Below the pieces are notes generated by a model. That model was given only the letters and a program-made list of their open reading frames with translations, was not told where the DNA came from and ran no database searches. The position numbers and the translations under genes are program-made. This document shows positions 1 through 7,166 of a stretch of 32,161 nt of DNA, in pieces. The DNA lies in the NCBI RefSeq assembly GCF_022760925.1, contig NZ_JAKTNT010000023.1, forward strand, positions 1 to 32,161, in the 5' to 3' direction. Positions within the stretch are counted from its first letter, which is position 1; every line of letters starts with the position of its first letter. The stretch is from Thermus hydrothermalis. GTDB taxonomy: Bacteria > Deinococcota > Deinococci > Deinococcales > Thermaceae.

Positions 1-45
1 TGGTGGAGCCGACGGGACTCGAACCCGTGACCTCCTGAGTGCGAT
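1..45 (-). repeat. attL core: 3' fragment of tRNA-Ala(CGC)
   Basis: These 45 bases are identical to 32117-32161. Read on the minus strand they begin in an anticodon loop, pass through a T arm with GGTTCGAGTCC and end in an encoded CCA. This is the 3' part of a tRNA gene, the usual attachment site for a tyrosine integrase. The sequence inside position 45 does not continue as a tRNA, so this copy is the duplicated fragment made by integration and the intact gene lies at the right end. Confidence 0.93.
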
Positions 46-52
46 CCGCACG
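40..52. other. dyad at the phage side of the attL core (GTGCG-ATC-CGCAC)
   Basis: A perfect 5-bp inverted repeat with a 3-bp centre straddles the end of the 45-bp repeat. Half of it is tRNA anticodon-loop sequence and half is phage sequence. Tyrosine integrases bind inverted core sites flanking a short overlap region, so this may mark the crossover point. The role is inferred; the symmetry is seen directly. Confidence 0.4.
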
Positions 53-130
53 AAAATCCCTGCGCACCGCGGCAAGTCGCGTCAGGAATCGGCACTGATT
101 GGCACGTGGGGGTACTATCCGGTTGGCGCT

Positions 131-150
131 CTGCTACAGCTCTGCTACAG
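131..150. repeat. putative integrase arm-type sites, left arm (2 x CTGCTACAG)
   Basis: CTGCTACAG occurs at 131-139 and 142-150 in the same orientation, 11 bp apart. The same 9-mer occurs twice near the other end (32048-32056 and 32060-32068). Repeats at both prophage ends, outside the core and near the integrase-bearing end, fit arm-type binding sites for the N-terminal domain of a lambda-type integrase. No binding data; inferred from position and repetition. Confidence 0.6.
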
Positions 151-798
151 GGGAGACTCGTTCAGCCGCACCCGGGCGAGGCCCAGGGCGTCCAGGTTCA
201 CCACTACAGGCTTCTTCGTGGTCCACTGCCCGGCGGGCAGGTACAGCGTCCCGGCGGGGAACCAGTAGCGGTGCTCCGGCTCGGCGTGGGTGGCGAGGAA
301 GGCCACGGGGTCCAGATAGCCCTCCTCGATGGCCTTGCGGTTCATCCCGGGCCAGTAGTCCGGTGGGAGAGGTTTCCGCCGCACCTCAAAGTGCAGGTGG
401 GCGAGAAAGGGGGCTCGAGGGTCCCCTCTCCCCACGCTCCCGATGGCCTCTCCCGCCAGCACCACGTCCCCCTCCTCCACGGCGACGAAGGCGAGATGGG
501 CGTACTGGGTGGCGAGGTACGGGAGCCCCAGGAGCTGGGCCAGGGTGGGGTGCTCTATGAGGACGACGTTGCCCCAGACCCGGTGGGCGCGGGCGTGCGC
601 CACCCGCCCCATGGCCACGGACACCACGGGATAGCCGTAGTCGGCGTCCCCCGTGGTGCCCACCAGGTTGTAGTCCACGCCGGGGTGCTCCGCCGGGGGA
701 AGCCCGGCTTTTCTCCTCCACTCGGGATAGCGGGGGTCTAGGAAGCCAGCGTCCACCCGAGCTCTGCCGGGGATTCGGAATGGATGGACGACTCTCAT
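145..798 (-). CDS. M23-family peptidoglycan endopeptidase (endolysin)
   Basis: A 217-residue zinc metallopeptidase that should cut peptide cross-bridges in the cell wall at lysis. The M23 (LytM/lysostaphin) signature is complete: HPGVD gives zinc ligands H38 and D42, YAHL gives H101, and HLHFE gives H134 and ligand H136. No signal peptide or membrane segment is seen, so it would need the holin to reach the wall. The ATG at 798 follows AAGGGGG at good spacing. It is the last gene of the late minus-strand operon, directly after the XhlA-like gene, and ends 100 bp from the att core. The residues after about 165 have no motif I recognise and may aid wall binding. Confidence 0.88.
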   Translation of the reverse strand: MRVVHPFRIPGRARVDAGFLDPRYPEWRRKAGLPPAEHPGVDYNLVGTTGDADYGYPVVSVAMGRVAHARAHRVWGNVVLIEHPTLAQLLGLPYLATQYAHLAFVAVEEGDVVLAGEAIGSVGRGDPRAPFLAHLHFEVRRKPLPPDYWPGMNRKAIEEGYLDPVAFLATHAEPEHRYWFPAGTLYLPAGQWTTKKPVVVNLDALGLARVRLNESPL

Positions 799-800
799 CT

Positions 801-1076
801 TTACCCCCTTTTGAACAACTCAAACCCCGCCGCGATTACCCCCCCAAGGAGAAGCCCGAGGATGGCCCAGACCAGCGTTTGCCACGTGGAGGTGCGGGCC
901 ATCAGAGTTTCCAGTCTTCCCTCCAGTCTGACGATGGCCTGCTCCACGCGGTGGAGGTCGGACCGCATGTCCTCCACCGCTTCCATCCGGCGAGTCAGCT
1001 CCATGATGAGCGCCCCGTGTCGCTCCGTGGTCCGCTCCAGCGCCTCCAAACGCTCGTAGGCTCGTCCCTCCTGCAT
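801..1076 (-). CDS. XhlA-like small coiled-coil membrane protein
   Basis: A 91-residue protein: a charged heptad-rich coiled coil (about residues 3-60), then one hydrophobic segment (TWQTLVWAILGLLLGGVIAA) and a short FKRG tail. This is the build of XhlA-type holin-associated proteins, which help release endolysin in several phages. The start is taken as the ATG at 1076 because GAGGTGGTGAGG precedes it and the upstream gene stops at 1079; a longer reading from 1163 would only add Pro/Gly-rich out-of-character sequence. It sits 2 bp before the endopeptidase gene, in the lysis cassette. Family assignment is by architecture, not residue identity. Confidence 0.7.
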   Translation of the reverse strand: MQEGRAYERLEALERTTERHGALIMELTRRMEAVEDMRSDLHRVEQAIVRLEGRLETLMARTSTWQTLVWAILGLLLGGVIAAGFELFKRG

Positions 1077-1078
1077 CC

Positions 1079-1396
1079 TCACCACCTCACCCCAGCTCCA
1101 ATGGCCCACCGCCATGGCGAGGCCCCGAGGAGGGGGCGGGCCACCTCCAGCGTGGCCCACCACCCCTCTAAGTAGAGGCCGATGAGGGTGTACGGGGCTA
1201 CCTGCGCTTCAGGCCAGGTGCGCCCTTCCACCCCCAAAGCAACCTCCAGCGGGCCCTGAGCCCAGACGACCGCTTCGGCGTAGCACACCGCCCAGAGGGG
1301 CGGCCCGTAGACCACCCGGCACGCCGCACGGCCGCTAGCGTAGCCGTGAACGCTCCACGTCAGGACTAGAGCTGCCAGCAGGGCTAGCGGGCGCAC
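1079..1396 (-). CDS. exported hypothetical protein of the lysis cassette
   Basis: A 105-residue protein starting at a GTG (1396) placed 7 nt after a strong GGAGGAGGT. The N-terminus (VRPLALLAALVLTWSVHGYA) looks like a signal peptide or anchor, with a possible cleavage after HGYA. The remainder holds two cysteines (ACR and AVC) that could form a disulfide outside the cytoplasm. It overlaps the holin-like gene by 62 bp and lies 2 bp before the XhlA-like gene, so it probably belongs to lysis, perhaps as a spanin-like factor for the Thermus outer envelope. I recognise no family. Confidence 0.6.
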   Translation of the reverse strand: MRPLALLAALVLTWSVHGYASGRAACRVVYGPPLWAVCYAEAVVWAQGPLEVALGVEGRTWPEAQVAPYTLIGLYLEGWWATLEVARPLLGASPWRWAIGAGVRW

Positions 1397-1733
1397 CGCC
1401 GCCACCTCCTCCCTGGGCGATGGAACGCACCAGGTCCACCCCGCCGGACGCCATAGCCCCGGCCACCAGCCCAAACCCTAGCCAGTCCGCCGTGAGGTGG
1501 CCGGCCAGATGCCCCAGGTAGCTCAGCCCAATGGCCAGGGCTACCGAAAGGGCGATGCCCCAGGGGCCCTCTGCCCGCCACACGTGCTTGCGCACCAGGG
1601 CCACCAACGCCGCCACCACCCCGGCTAGGGCGATGGGGGACTGGTACCACAGGGCCACGTCCGAGGGGACGCCGAACGCCGCGCCGAAAGCCGCCAGGAC
1701 TGCCAGAACGCCTGCTAGCGTTCCTTTCATCAT
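1335..1733 (-). CDS. holin-like integral membrane protein
   Basis: A 132-residue protein with about four hydrophobic segments (roughly 4-22, 33-47, 58-76 and 84-103) and a Gly/Ser/Pro-rich, arginine-containing C-terminal tail after residue 108. Small size, several membrane spans and a polar tail next to an M23 endolysin fit a holin. The start is one of two adjacent ATGs (1733 or 1730) after AGAGGTG. It opens the lysis cassette, and its first ATG overlaps the TGA of the remnant reading frame 1730-1873. It could also be a non-holin membrane protein. Confidence 0.65.
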   Translation of the reverse strand: MMKGTLAGVLAVLAAFGAAFGVPSDVALWYQSPIALAGVVAALVALVRKHVWRAEGPWGIALSVALAIGLSYLGHLAGHLTADWLGFGLVAGAMASGGVDLVRSIAQGGGGGGAPASPAGSSSPDVERSRLR

Positions 1734-1873
1734 CGCACCTCTCCCGGATTGGGTTCCCGCACCTGTGGGAGGTCAGGGCGGGTCAGATTGACTATGAGCC
1801 GTTCCCACACGTACCGGTGTTCCCCCGTGGCCCGGGCCAGGACCGGGGCGGGGTCCAGGTAAACTGAGTGCAG
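1730..1873 (-). pseudogene. C-terminal remnant of a lost tail gene (no start codon)
   Basis: The minus frame ending at the TGA at 1732-1730 stays open for 47 codons back to a stop at 1876-1874. It reads like real protein, with stretches such as GEHRYVWERLIVNLTRPD, and its stop overlaps the ATG of the next gene, as at other junctions here. It has no plausible ATG or GTG at its beginning, only a GTG inside. The sequence just upstream (1875 onward) becomes AT-rich, like the tail-fibre module. I infer it is the 3' end of a former fibre or fibre-accessory gene whose front was replaced when the present module was acquired. Confidence 0.45.
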
Positions 1874-1975
1874 TCATGCTTCTAGGGCAGTAAGTTGAGT
1901 GGTTATGCAGTAAATAGTTGATGCCCTTGGGCTTAGCCGGAACCTCCCCCCACGGGCGCCCGGGTTCCCACACTC

Positions 1976-2368
1976 TTAGTCCGCCGCTCGCCAGGGGCAT
2001 TTTTCTGGGTAGGGCTCGAAGTCTACCCCAATCTCCGCCGCTGCCTTTGCAAGAATGGCGTTTATCTGCCGTACCTCTCTGCACTCGTCTAGTTGCGAGA
2101 TCCACTGTTGGTAGGCGTCTCGCAAACGAGCGATAGATGCGGTAGCCTGCTCTAGCTCTTGGGGGCTCATAGCGTAGTCCCGCTGACGCAAAAGGGATTC
2201 CATGCGAGCTCTGGACCAAGACGATAGCAGGCTTCTAGCCGTAGCCCGAACTAGATCTACCCATGCGTTTTGTGCAAAAAGCAAAGCCTCAGGGGGAGTG
2301 ATGTAGTCCCCATAAAGAGATACTGGTGCTCCAAGCTGTTTAGCTATCGGAGTCAAGTCTATCACCAT
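1976..2368 (-). CDS. hypothetical protein downstream of tail fibre (possible fibre chaperone)
   Basis: A 130-residue, mostly helical protein with no family I recognise. The ATG at 2368 is chosen because AGGAGG lies 5 nt before it; a GTG two codons earlier is less well placed. The AGGAGG includes the fibre gene's stop codon, so the two are probably translationally coupled. Its codons are clearly less GC-rich than those of neighbouring structural genes, as in the 3' half of the fibre gene. A gene directly after the fibre is often a fibre-assembly chaperone; that role is inferred from position only. About 240 bp without an intact gene follow (see 1730-1873). Confidence 0.6.
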   Translation of the reverse strand: MVIDLTPIAKQLGAPVSLYGDYITPPEALLFAQNAWVDLVRATARSLLSSWSRARMESLLRQRDYAMSPQELEQATASIARLRDAYQQWISQLDECREVRQINAILAKAAAEIGVDFEPYPEKCPWRAAD

Positions 2369-2377
2369 GTTCACCTC

Positions 2378-3352
2378 CTAGGCCAATCGCATGGCGAAGA
2401 GGAATGTTTTCCCACTAACGTACGTTGTTCCGGTTAAGGGAATATCACTTAGATTTAGTGTTACCACAGAGCCACCAGTCGAGATGGCCCACACATGAGC
2501 ATCCGGGCGTATGTCCGCATAAGTTGTCGGCTGGGCCGTTGCCCAGATACCTCTAGTATTAAGGTACTGAACCCCGCCTGAGAAGATTAGATTCAGCCTG
2601 GCTCGTTGGTAGTGGATGCTCACGTCTCCGCTAGTTATATGGGATAGAGTGGTCCACCCGATGATGAGCCAAATGCCAGCAGGTAGAGACAGCGAGAGAA
2701 GGTTTACGCTGCTCTGTCCAGAAAACCCAGCGGTGGCACCCAGCGCTGCATACCTGAAATCTGTGCCTTGTATCCGCCACGCAGCCCAGGAAGTGTTGGA
2801 ACGTTTTCGCACATAGGACAGAGGGTCAGAAGCTCCTGCCGGGATAAACATTTGTATAACGCTGTTCCCACTTCTTGCAACAATCAAGAAGCCGTCCTGT
2901 TCGTTAGCTGGGGGTGGCGTCCCACCTCCACCTGACCCGCCGCTGGTAACCCTGTACCAACCCGGGTTGGTAACGGTATCCCAGCTAATAGCACCCCACT
3001 GCAGGTCGGGGCCTTGCATGTTTGCCGCTGCCGCCCCACTCGCCAGCTTGGCGGCGGTCACGCTCCCGTCCGGGTGGTCCAGCACGGGAGCGGTGCGGTG
3101 GGCAGAGAGGGTCGTGCCGCCCTGAGCAGTCTCTAGAGTTTGCACCCGGCTGTGGAGGCCGCTCAGGGTGTCGGGCGGCGCGGCGTCCCAGGGGAGGCCC
3201 AGGATCTCGGCGATGCGGCCTTTAAGCCGCTCGGTGCGGTTGAGGAGCCGCTGGAACAGCAGCTCCAGCGGCCCAATGTTCCTCGGCTCCCCAGGGATGG
3301 GCACCTGGAAGTCCGTCTCCCACTGGTCTTGCGGCGTCAGGTTCTTCGGCAT
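2378..3352 (-). CDS. tail fibre / receptor-binding protein
   Basis: A 324-residue protein in the fibre position (Mu gp49). The N-terminal 60 residues (W..F..P and GEPRN motifs, then a helical segment) probably attach to the baseplate. Residues 60-115 include a coiled-coil-like stretch and HPDGSVTAAKLASG, a motif common in tail-fibre shafts. A Gly/Pro-rich linker (about 138-150) leads to a beta-rich C-terminal domain that would contact the host. The DNA for the first third matches the GC-rich genome, while the part below about 2950 is much more AT-rich, so the receptor-binding part looks recently swapped in. Confidence 0.82.
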   Translation of the reverse strand: MPKNLTPQDQWETDFQVPIPGEPRNIGPLELLFQRLLNRTERLKGRIAEILGLPWDAAPPDTLSGLHSRVQTLETAQGGTTLSAHRTAPVLDHPDGSVTAAKLASGAAAANMQGPDLQWGAISWDTVTNPGWYRVTSGGSGGGGTPPPANEQDGFLIVARSGNSVIQMFIPAGASDPLSYVRKRSNTSWAAWRIQGTDFRYAALGATAGFSGQSSVNLLSLSLPAGIWLIIGWTTLSHITSGDVSIHYQRARLNLIFSGGVQYLNTRGIWATAQPTTYADIRPDAHVWAISTGGSVVTLNLSDIPLTGTTYVSGKTFLFAMRLA

Positions 3353-3362
3353 ACTCCCTCCT

Positions 3363-3995
3363 TCAGACCACCTGTATGGGCTCGGGGCTCCACACGCCCC
3401 CGTCGTCCCAGACCCCCCCGTCGTCCCAAGCGTCCGTGGGGCCGGGGATGTAGTAGACCCGCCGCACCCGGGCGTGGGCGGGCTTCACCTCTTTAAGGAG
3501 GGCGGGGATGCGGGAGAGCTCCGTGGAGGCCAGGGCGTAGTCCCAGGGGGTGCCGTCGTCCCACACCCCCTCCCCGTCGTCCCAGCGGTCGGTGGTGTAG
3601 GCGGCGATTTTAGGCCAGAGCCAGACGGAGAACTCCGCCCAGATGGAAGGGTCATCGCGGAAGTGCTCGTAGACGTAGGCGTCATAACCTGCCGTGTCCA
3701 GCCAGAGGAGGACGCCGGGGAAGGTGCCGACAAGCGACCAAAACGTGAACGCCTGCCGCAGGCGTTCGCGATACGCGGTTTCTAACTCCCCTCCAAAGCG
3801 GGCTATAGCCCGTCCCTCCCCAACGAGGTTTAGGGCGTCCTCAGGGGCATAGCTGGGGTAACGGGCCAGCACGGCGTCCCGTGCTCCGTCCACTGCCCCG
3901 TCCAGGACGCGCCCGAGCGCCCTGGCCCAGCGCCGCCCCGCCTCGTTTTGGAGCCAGGGGGGTTGGGCCTTCTCCATCCACTCCTCGTAGCTCAT
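3363..3995 (-). CDS. baseplate/tail protein gpI-like (Mu gp48 position)
   Basis: A 210-residue baseplate wedge protein between baseplate J and the fibre, the place of P2 gpI and Mu gp48. The C-terminal KPAHARVRRVYYI resembles the KPAH motif of that group. Two clusters of short WDDG repeats (about 136-152 and 188-203) surround it, which could form small beta turns at the fibre-attachment surface. Its ATG overlaps the stop of the J gene (ATGA), so translation is coupled. Family call rests on position and the KPAH motif. Confidence 0.75.
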   Translation of the reverse strand: MSYEEWMEKAQPPWLQNEAGRRWARALGRVLDGAVDGARDAVLARYPSYAPEDALNLVGEGRAIARFGGELETAYRERLRQAFTFWSLVGTFPGVLLWLDTAGYDAYVYEHFRDDPSIWAEFSVWLWPKIAAYTTDRWDDGEGVWDDGTPWDYALASTELSRIPALLKEVKPAHARVRRVYYIPGPTDAWDDGGVWDDGGVWSPEPIQVV

Positions 3996-5092
3996 GCCGC
4001 CTCCTCGTAGCTGATCCCGCTAGCGTCCAGCACCAGGGCCTCTGTGGCCCCCAGGGCGATGTCTCCGGTGGGGCTGGAGAGCACCACATTGGTCACATGG
4101 GGACGGGCGAAGAGAGCTTCAATGATCCGGCTGCGGTAGAGGATGCCACCGATCGGAACCTCCCTTTGCATGGCGGCGAGTTCCCGGTCCACCGCCGCCC
4201 GAGCCTGGGTGAGGGCCCCAGGAACGGCGTAGACCACGCCTGAGAGGGCCACCACGCGCGGGGTAGCGGCGTAGACCAGGACGTTCGCCGTGAGCGGCCT
4301 GCGGGCCTGGACATAGGCGTCCACGACGCCCACCACCTCGCTCCCGATACCCCCCTCCCCCCAGATGACCACGTCCACAGTCCCCTGACCCCTGGGGTGG
4401 TCGTCCAGCACCCGCACCTTGGTTACCGCAGGATGGGCGGTGAGGGCCCAGAACTCGTAGGCCGCTTTCGTGGCCCCGCCCCCGAGCTCCGCCCAGCGCG
4501 CCCGGCACCTGGCCCGTAGCTCCTCGTCCGTCTCCTCGTCCGCCCCCGCCTCCACGAGCCACCCCGTGGGATTCACCACGCTCACTCCCGGCAGGGGGGT
4601 GTGGAGGACGGTGATGGCCCCGTCCGGAACATTGAAAAGTGCCCCAGGGGACTCCGCCTGGACGATGAGGTCCAGGGTGCCCCCTTGGGGGAGGGTGCCG
4701 CCCGTGATGTTGCTGTAGCGCTTCCCGTCCGCCGTCCCCACCCAAAGGTCTCCGGGGCCGATCTCGTAGGGACCGAACCCCGGCAGGGCGGAAAGGCGCA
4801 CCACGCCACGGGCGAAGGCGGCGGGCTTCCTCTTGAGAGCATAGAACTCCTCTGCCAGGAGGTCCAGCCACGGGCCGGACGCGGTGGAGAGGTAGCCCCC
4901 CCGAGCGATGGCCGCCACCATGCGCCACAGGTCCTCCAGCCCCAGGGCCGGGGCTTCCACGGCCACGTGCCGCCCCACCGCACCTGGGTTGAAATCGTTG
5001 AGGGGGAAACCCATGTCCCGCAGGGCCTCTATGAGGCGCTGGCGGATTTGGTCTCGCGAGGGCGGGGTCAGGAGCTCATCCAGGGTAGGCAT
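3992..5092 (-). CDS. baseplate J-like protein (Mu gp47-like)
   Basis: A 366-residue baseplate wedge protein. Typical J features are seen: an N-terminal helical region with GPWLDLLAEEF, a middle beta domain, the acidic GADEETDEELRARCRARW segment, then RPLTANVLVYAATPRVV and a C-terminal region with GDIALGATEALVLD. J proteins join wedges around the central hub of contractile tails. It overlaps the gp25-like gene upstream by 17 bp and the gpI-like gene downstream by 4 bp. Confidence 0.93.
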   Translation of the reverse strand: MPTLDELLTPPSRDQIRQRLIEALRDMGFPLNDFNPGAVGRHVAVEAPALGLEDLWRMVAAIARGGYLSTASGPWLDLLAEEFYALKRKPAAFARGVVRLSALPGFGPYEIGPGDLWVGTADGKRYSNITGGTLPQGGTLDLIVQAESPGALFNVPDGAITVLHTPLPGVSVVNPTGWLVEAGADEETDEELRARCRARWAELGGGATKAAYEFWALTAHPAVTKVRVLDDHPRGQGTVDVVIWGEGGIGSEVVGVVDAYVQARRPLTANVLVYAATPRVVALSGVVYAVPGALTQARAAVDRELAAMQREVPIGGILYRSRIIEALFARPHVTNVVLSSPTGDIALGATEALVLDASGISYEEAA

Positions 5093-5453
5093 CCAGCACC
5101 TCCACGCTCACCCGGTCCACGCTGAGGACCAGGTCAAAGGGCCCTTGGTCCGTCTCCAAGCGCAGGGCCACCCGCACGCGGTGGCCCGGTTCTGGGGCCA
5201 CGCTGGCCTCGGCGAAGCGCACCCGGGTGTCCTTCTCGGCCTCCTGCTCCACCAGGATGCGCATCTCCTCCAGGAGCTCTGGGGTCATGGCCTCGTTGAG
5301 GTAGCGCCGCAGGTCCAGCCCGTACCCCGGGGCGTACCAGAGCGCCCCCCTCGGGGTGATGTAGCGGCGGGCGATGGCCCGGGCCAGGTTCTCCAGGCCG
5401 GAGACCCGGCGCCAGGTCAGCTCTTCAGTGATGTCGGTCCCGAAGTCGGTCAT
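5076..5453 (-). CDS. baseplate wedge protein, gp25/Mu gp46-like
   Basis: A 125-residue protein. The N-terminal TDFGTDI opening, the middle ITPRGALWYAPGYGLDLRRYLNE and the C-terminal strand with alternating hydrophobics fit the gp25/gpW/Mu gp46 group, which anchors the first sheath ring to the wedge. It lies between spike and J, as in Mu. The ATG at 5453 is 3 bp after the spike gene stop. Confidence 0.85.
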   Translation of the reverse strand: MTDFGTDITEELTWRRVSGLENLARAIARRYITPRGALWYAPGYGLDLRRYLNEAMTPELLEEMRILVEQEAEKDTRVRFAEASVAPEPGHRVRVALRLETDQGPFDLVLSVDRVSVEVLDAYPG

Positions 5454-5456
5454 GGT

Positions 5457-5954
5457 TCACCCCGAAAAGACCTTGGAACTGCCGCCGATTATCTGACCCA
5501 CAGCCCCCCCCACCTGCACCGGGTCCCCCACCCGGGCCACAGGGGGGCCACCGCCCGCGAGCTCCACCCGGGGGGCGTCCACCACGACCCGGACGGGGTC
5601 CTCCACCCGGATCTCTCCCGCTTCGTCGTCCACCCGGACCCGGCGGCCAGACACGGAACGGATCTCTACCACCACCGTTCCCCCGGCCTCCCACAGGTAG
5701 GCCACGGGGCGCTCAGGGTTTCCCCCCTCAAACCCGAGGAGTACCCGGCTACCCGATTTGACCCGCACGTACGCCCCGGGGAGGAACACGCGCAGGGGCA
5801 CCCGGACGAGGTGAGGGAAGCGCGGGTCGTCCGGGCGGAGGTCCAGGTGCATGTCCCCGTGGTCCAGGAGGACCTCCGCCGGGTAGAGGGCGAGGAAGTC
5901 TATGCCCTCGGGGTAGGCGAGGGCCTTCAGAGCGCGAACGGCTCGCTCACGCAC
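5457..5954 (-). CDS. baseplate spike protein, gpV/Mu gp45-like
   Basis: A 165-residue central spike. An N-terminal OB-fold-like part (about 1-100) ends in RVLLGFEGGNPERPVAYLW; then come repeated short strands (VRVDDEAGEIRVEDPVRVVVDAPRVE) typical of a trimeric beta-helix. The tip region ends with GPPVARVGDPVQVGG, resembling the C-terminal apex of gp45-like spikes. I do not see the HxH pair that holds iron at the tip of Mu and P2 spikes. The start is the GTG at 5954, preceded by GGAGGTG; it overlaps the hub gene by 8 bp. Confidence 0.85.
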   Translation of the reverse strand: MRERAVRALKALAYPEGIDFLALYPAEVLLDHGDMHLDLRPDDPRFPHLVRVPLRVFLPGAYVRVKSGSRVLLGFEGGNPERPVAYLWEAGGTVVVEIRSVSGRRVRVDDEAGEIRVEDPVRVVVDAPRVELAGGGPPVARVGDPVQVGGAVGQIIGGSSKVFSG

Positions 5955-6618
5955 GCCACACCTCCATCGTGGCCTTCTCCAGCCGATAGACGATTCGGCT
6001 CACCCGGACGGGCACCCGCACCCCACCTAGCCAGAGGGTGGCCTCCGCGCCCGGGCGGAGGGAGAGGTCCAGGGGGGCTAGGTACGCCCCGGGGCCGAGG
6101 GCTTTCGCCCCGGGCACCTCGGGGCCCTTGGGCCACTCGGGGCGCTCCGCGTGGACCTTTCCGTCCTCGCCCACGTAGATCGCCCGCCCCTCCCTTTCCG
6201 CCAGCCGCCAGAGGAGCCGGTAGGCGCTCTCGGCGTGGCGGACCCAGACCCTGAGGACGCTGGGCAGGTCCAGCGCCCCGGGCTCCTCTCCCACCTCCCT
6301 CAGGGCGTCCTCCGCCACCAGGCGGGCAGGCACGCCCTGGTAGTAGCGGGGGCGCAGGACGCGGTGGAGGGCGCCCGCCCCGGCCACCCAGCGCACCAGG
6401 GGCCAGCCCTCCGGGGTGCGCATGATCTGGACGGGCGTGCCATGGAGGACGAGCTCCACGTCGTCATGGAAAAGGCGCAGGGGCGCCCGCGCCCCTTCGG
6501 TTACGGAGTGCTCCCCGTGAGGGACCCCGAGGAGGAGGGTGGCGTGGGCCCGTCCGGGGTAGGGCCGCACCACCTCTCCGGTGGCGATGGGGTCATTCCC
6601 AAGGATGAAGCTCGCCAT
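5947..6618 (-). CDS. baseplate hub protein (Mu gp44 / P2 gpD-like)
   Basis: A 223-residue beta-rich protein between the adaptor and the spike, the position of Mu gp44 and the functional place of P2 gpD and T4 gp27. The middle contains AESAYRLLWRLAEREGRAIYVGEDGKVH, which matches the hub-family pattern of a helix followed by a strand carrying GEDGK. The hub links the tail tube to the spike. It is shorter than Mu gp44, so this may be a minimal version. Confidence 0.75.
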   Translation of the reverse strand: MASFILGNDPIATGEVVRPYPGRAHATLLLGVPHGEHSVTEGARAPLRLFHDDVELVLHGTPVQIMRTPEGWPLVRWVAGAGALHRVLRPRYYQGVPARLVAEDALREVGEEPGALDLPSVLRVWVRHAESAYRLLWRLAEREGRAIYVGEDGKVHAERPEWPKGPEVPGAKALGPGAYLAPLDLSLRPGAEATLWLGGVRVPVRVSRIVYRLEKATMEVWRA

Positions 6619-6620
6619 AG

Positions 6621-7166
6621 CTACCTCTTAGGCGGCGGGGGGGACTTAGAGGGGCGGTCCACCTCCAGGACGCTCACGCCCTGGCCGAGGAGCCCGTCCC
6701 CGCCTCCGGCGCCGCCTCCCTGCTGTTTGGTGGCCTTCTTCGTCTTCGTCTCCGGCCACCACTCCTGGAAGCGGAGGGTGAGCCGATACCCCTCCCTCCA
6801 GTCCAGGGGGGCCTCCTCCAGGTCCACCAGGTAGACCTCCCGGATGCCCCAGCGGTGCGTGGCGGGGTGGACGAGCTGGACGGGGGTGTGCTTCTCCGCC
6901 CCGCGCCGGTTGCGGTAGACCTCGGCGAAGCGCCGGATGCGGTCTAGCTGGCCGAAGTCGGCCACGCGTACCTCCACCGTGACCTCCGCCGGGGAATAGC
7001 CGAGCTTCGTGGACACCACCCCGTCCTGCCCCGGCACCTCCACAGTGGACTCGCGCAGGCCCCCGCCCCTCACGCTCACCCGCACCTGGCCCACGATGTC
7101 TGCTCGGGGGTCAGGGGCGATGCGCCAGCGGCTAGGGCCCACGATGACGAGCTCGTCATGCGTCAT
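6621..7166 (-). CDS. tail/baseplate adaptor protein (Mu gp43 position)
   Basis: A 181-residue protein between tape measure and hub, where Mu has gpN (gp43). It is beta-rich at the N-terminus; RESTVEVPGQDGV and HPATHRWGIREVYLVDLEEAP resemble tail-tip proteins that recall the tube fold. The last 45 residues are low-complexity (KTKKATKQQGGGAGGG and PPPPKR) and likely disordered. The ATG at 7166 follows GGAGGTGGGCC and overlaps the tape-measure stop. Exact family not recognised. Confidence 0.65.
   Translation of the reverse strand: MTHDELVIVGPSRWRIAPDPRADIVGQVRVSVRGGGLRESTVEVPGQDGVVSTKLGYSPAEVTVEVRVADFGQLDRIRRFAEVYRNRRGAEKHTPVQLVHPATHRWGIREVYLVDLEEAPLDWREGYRLTLRFQEWWPETKTKKATKQQGGGAGGGDGLLGQGVSVLEVDRPSKSPPPPKR

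Noticed and set aside
1773..2219. 148-residue minus-strand frame
   Set aside because: Mostly a shadow of gene 1976-2368 in another frame, with no ribosome site; the credible coding signal downstream is in a different frame (1730-1873).
4908..6254. 448-residue plus-strand open frame over the baseplate genes
   Set aside because: It lies opposite clear J, gp25-like, spike and hub genes and has low-complexity Arg/Gly/Pro composition.
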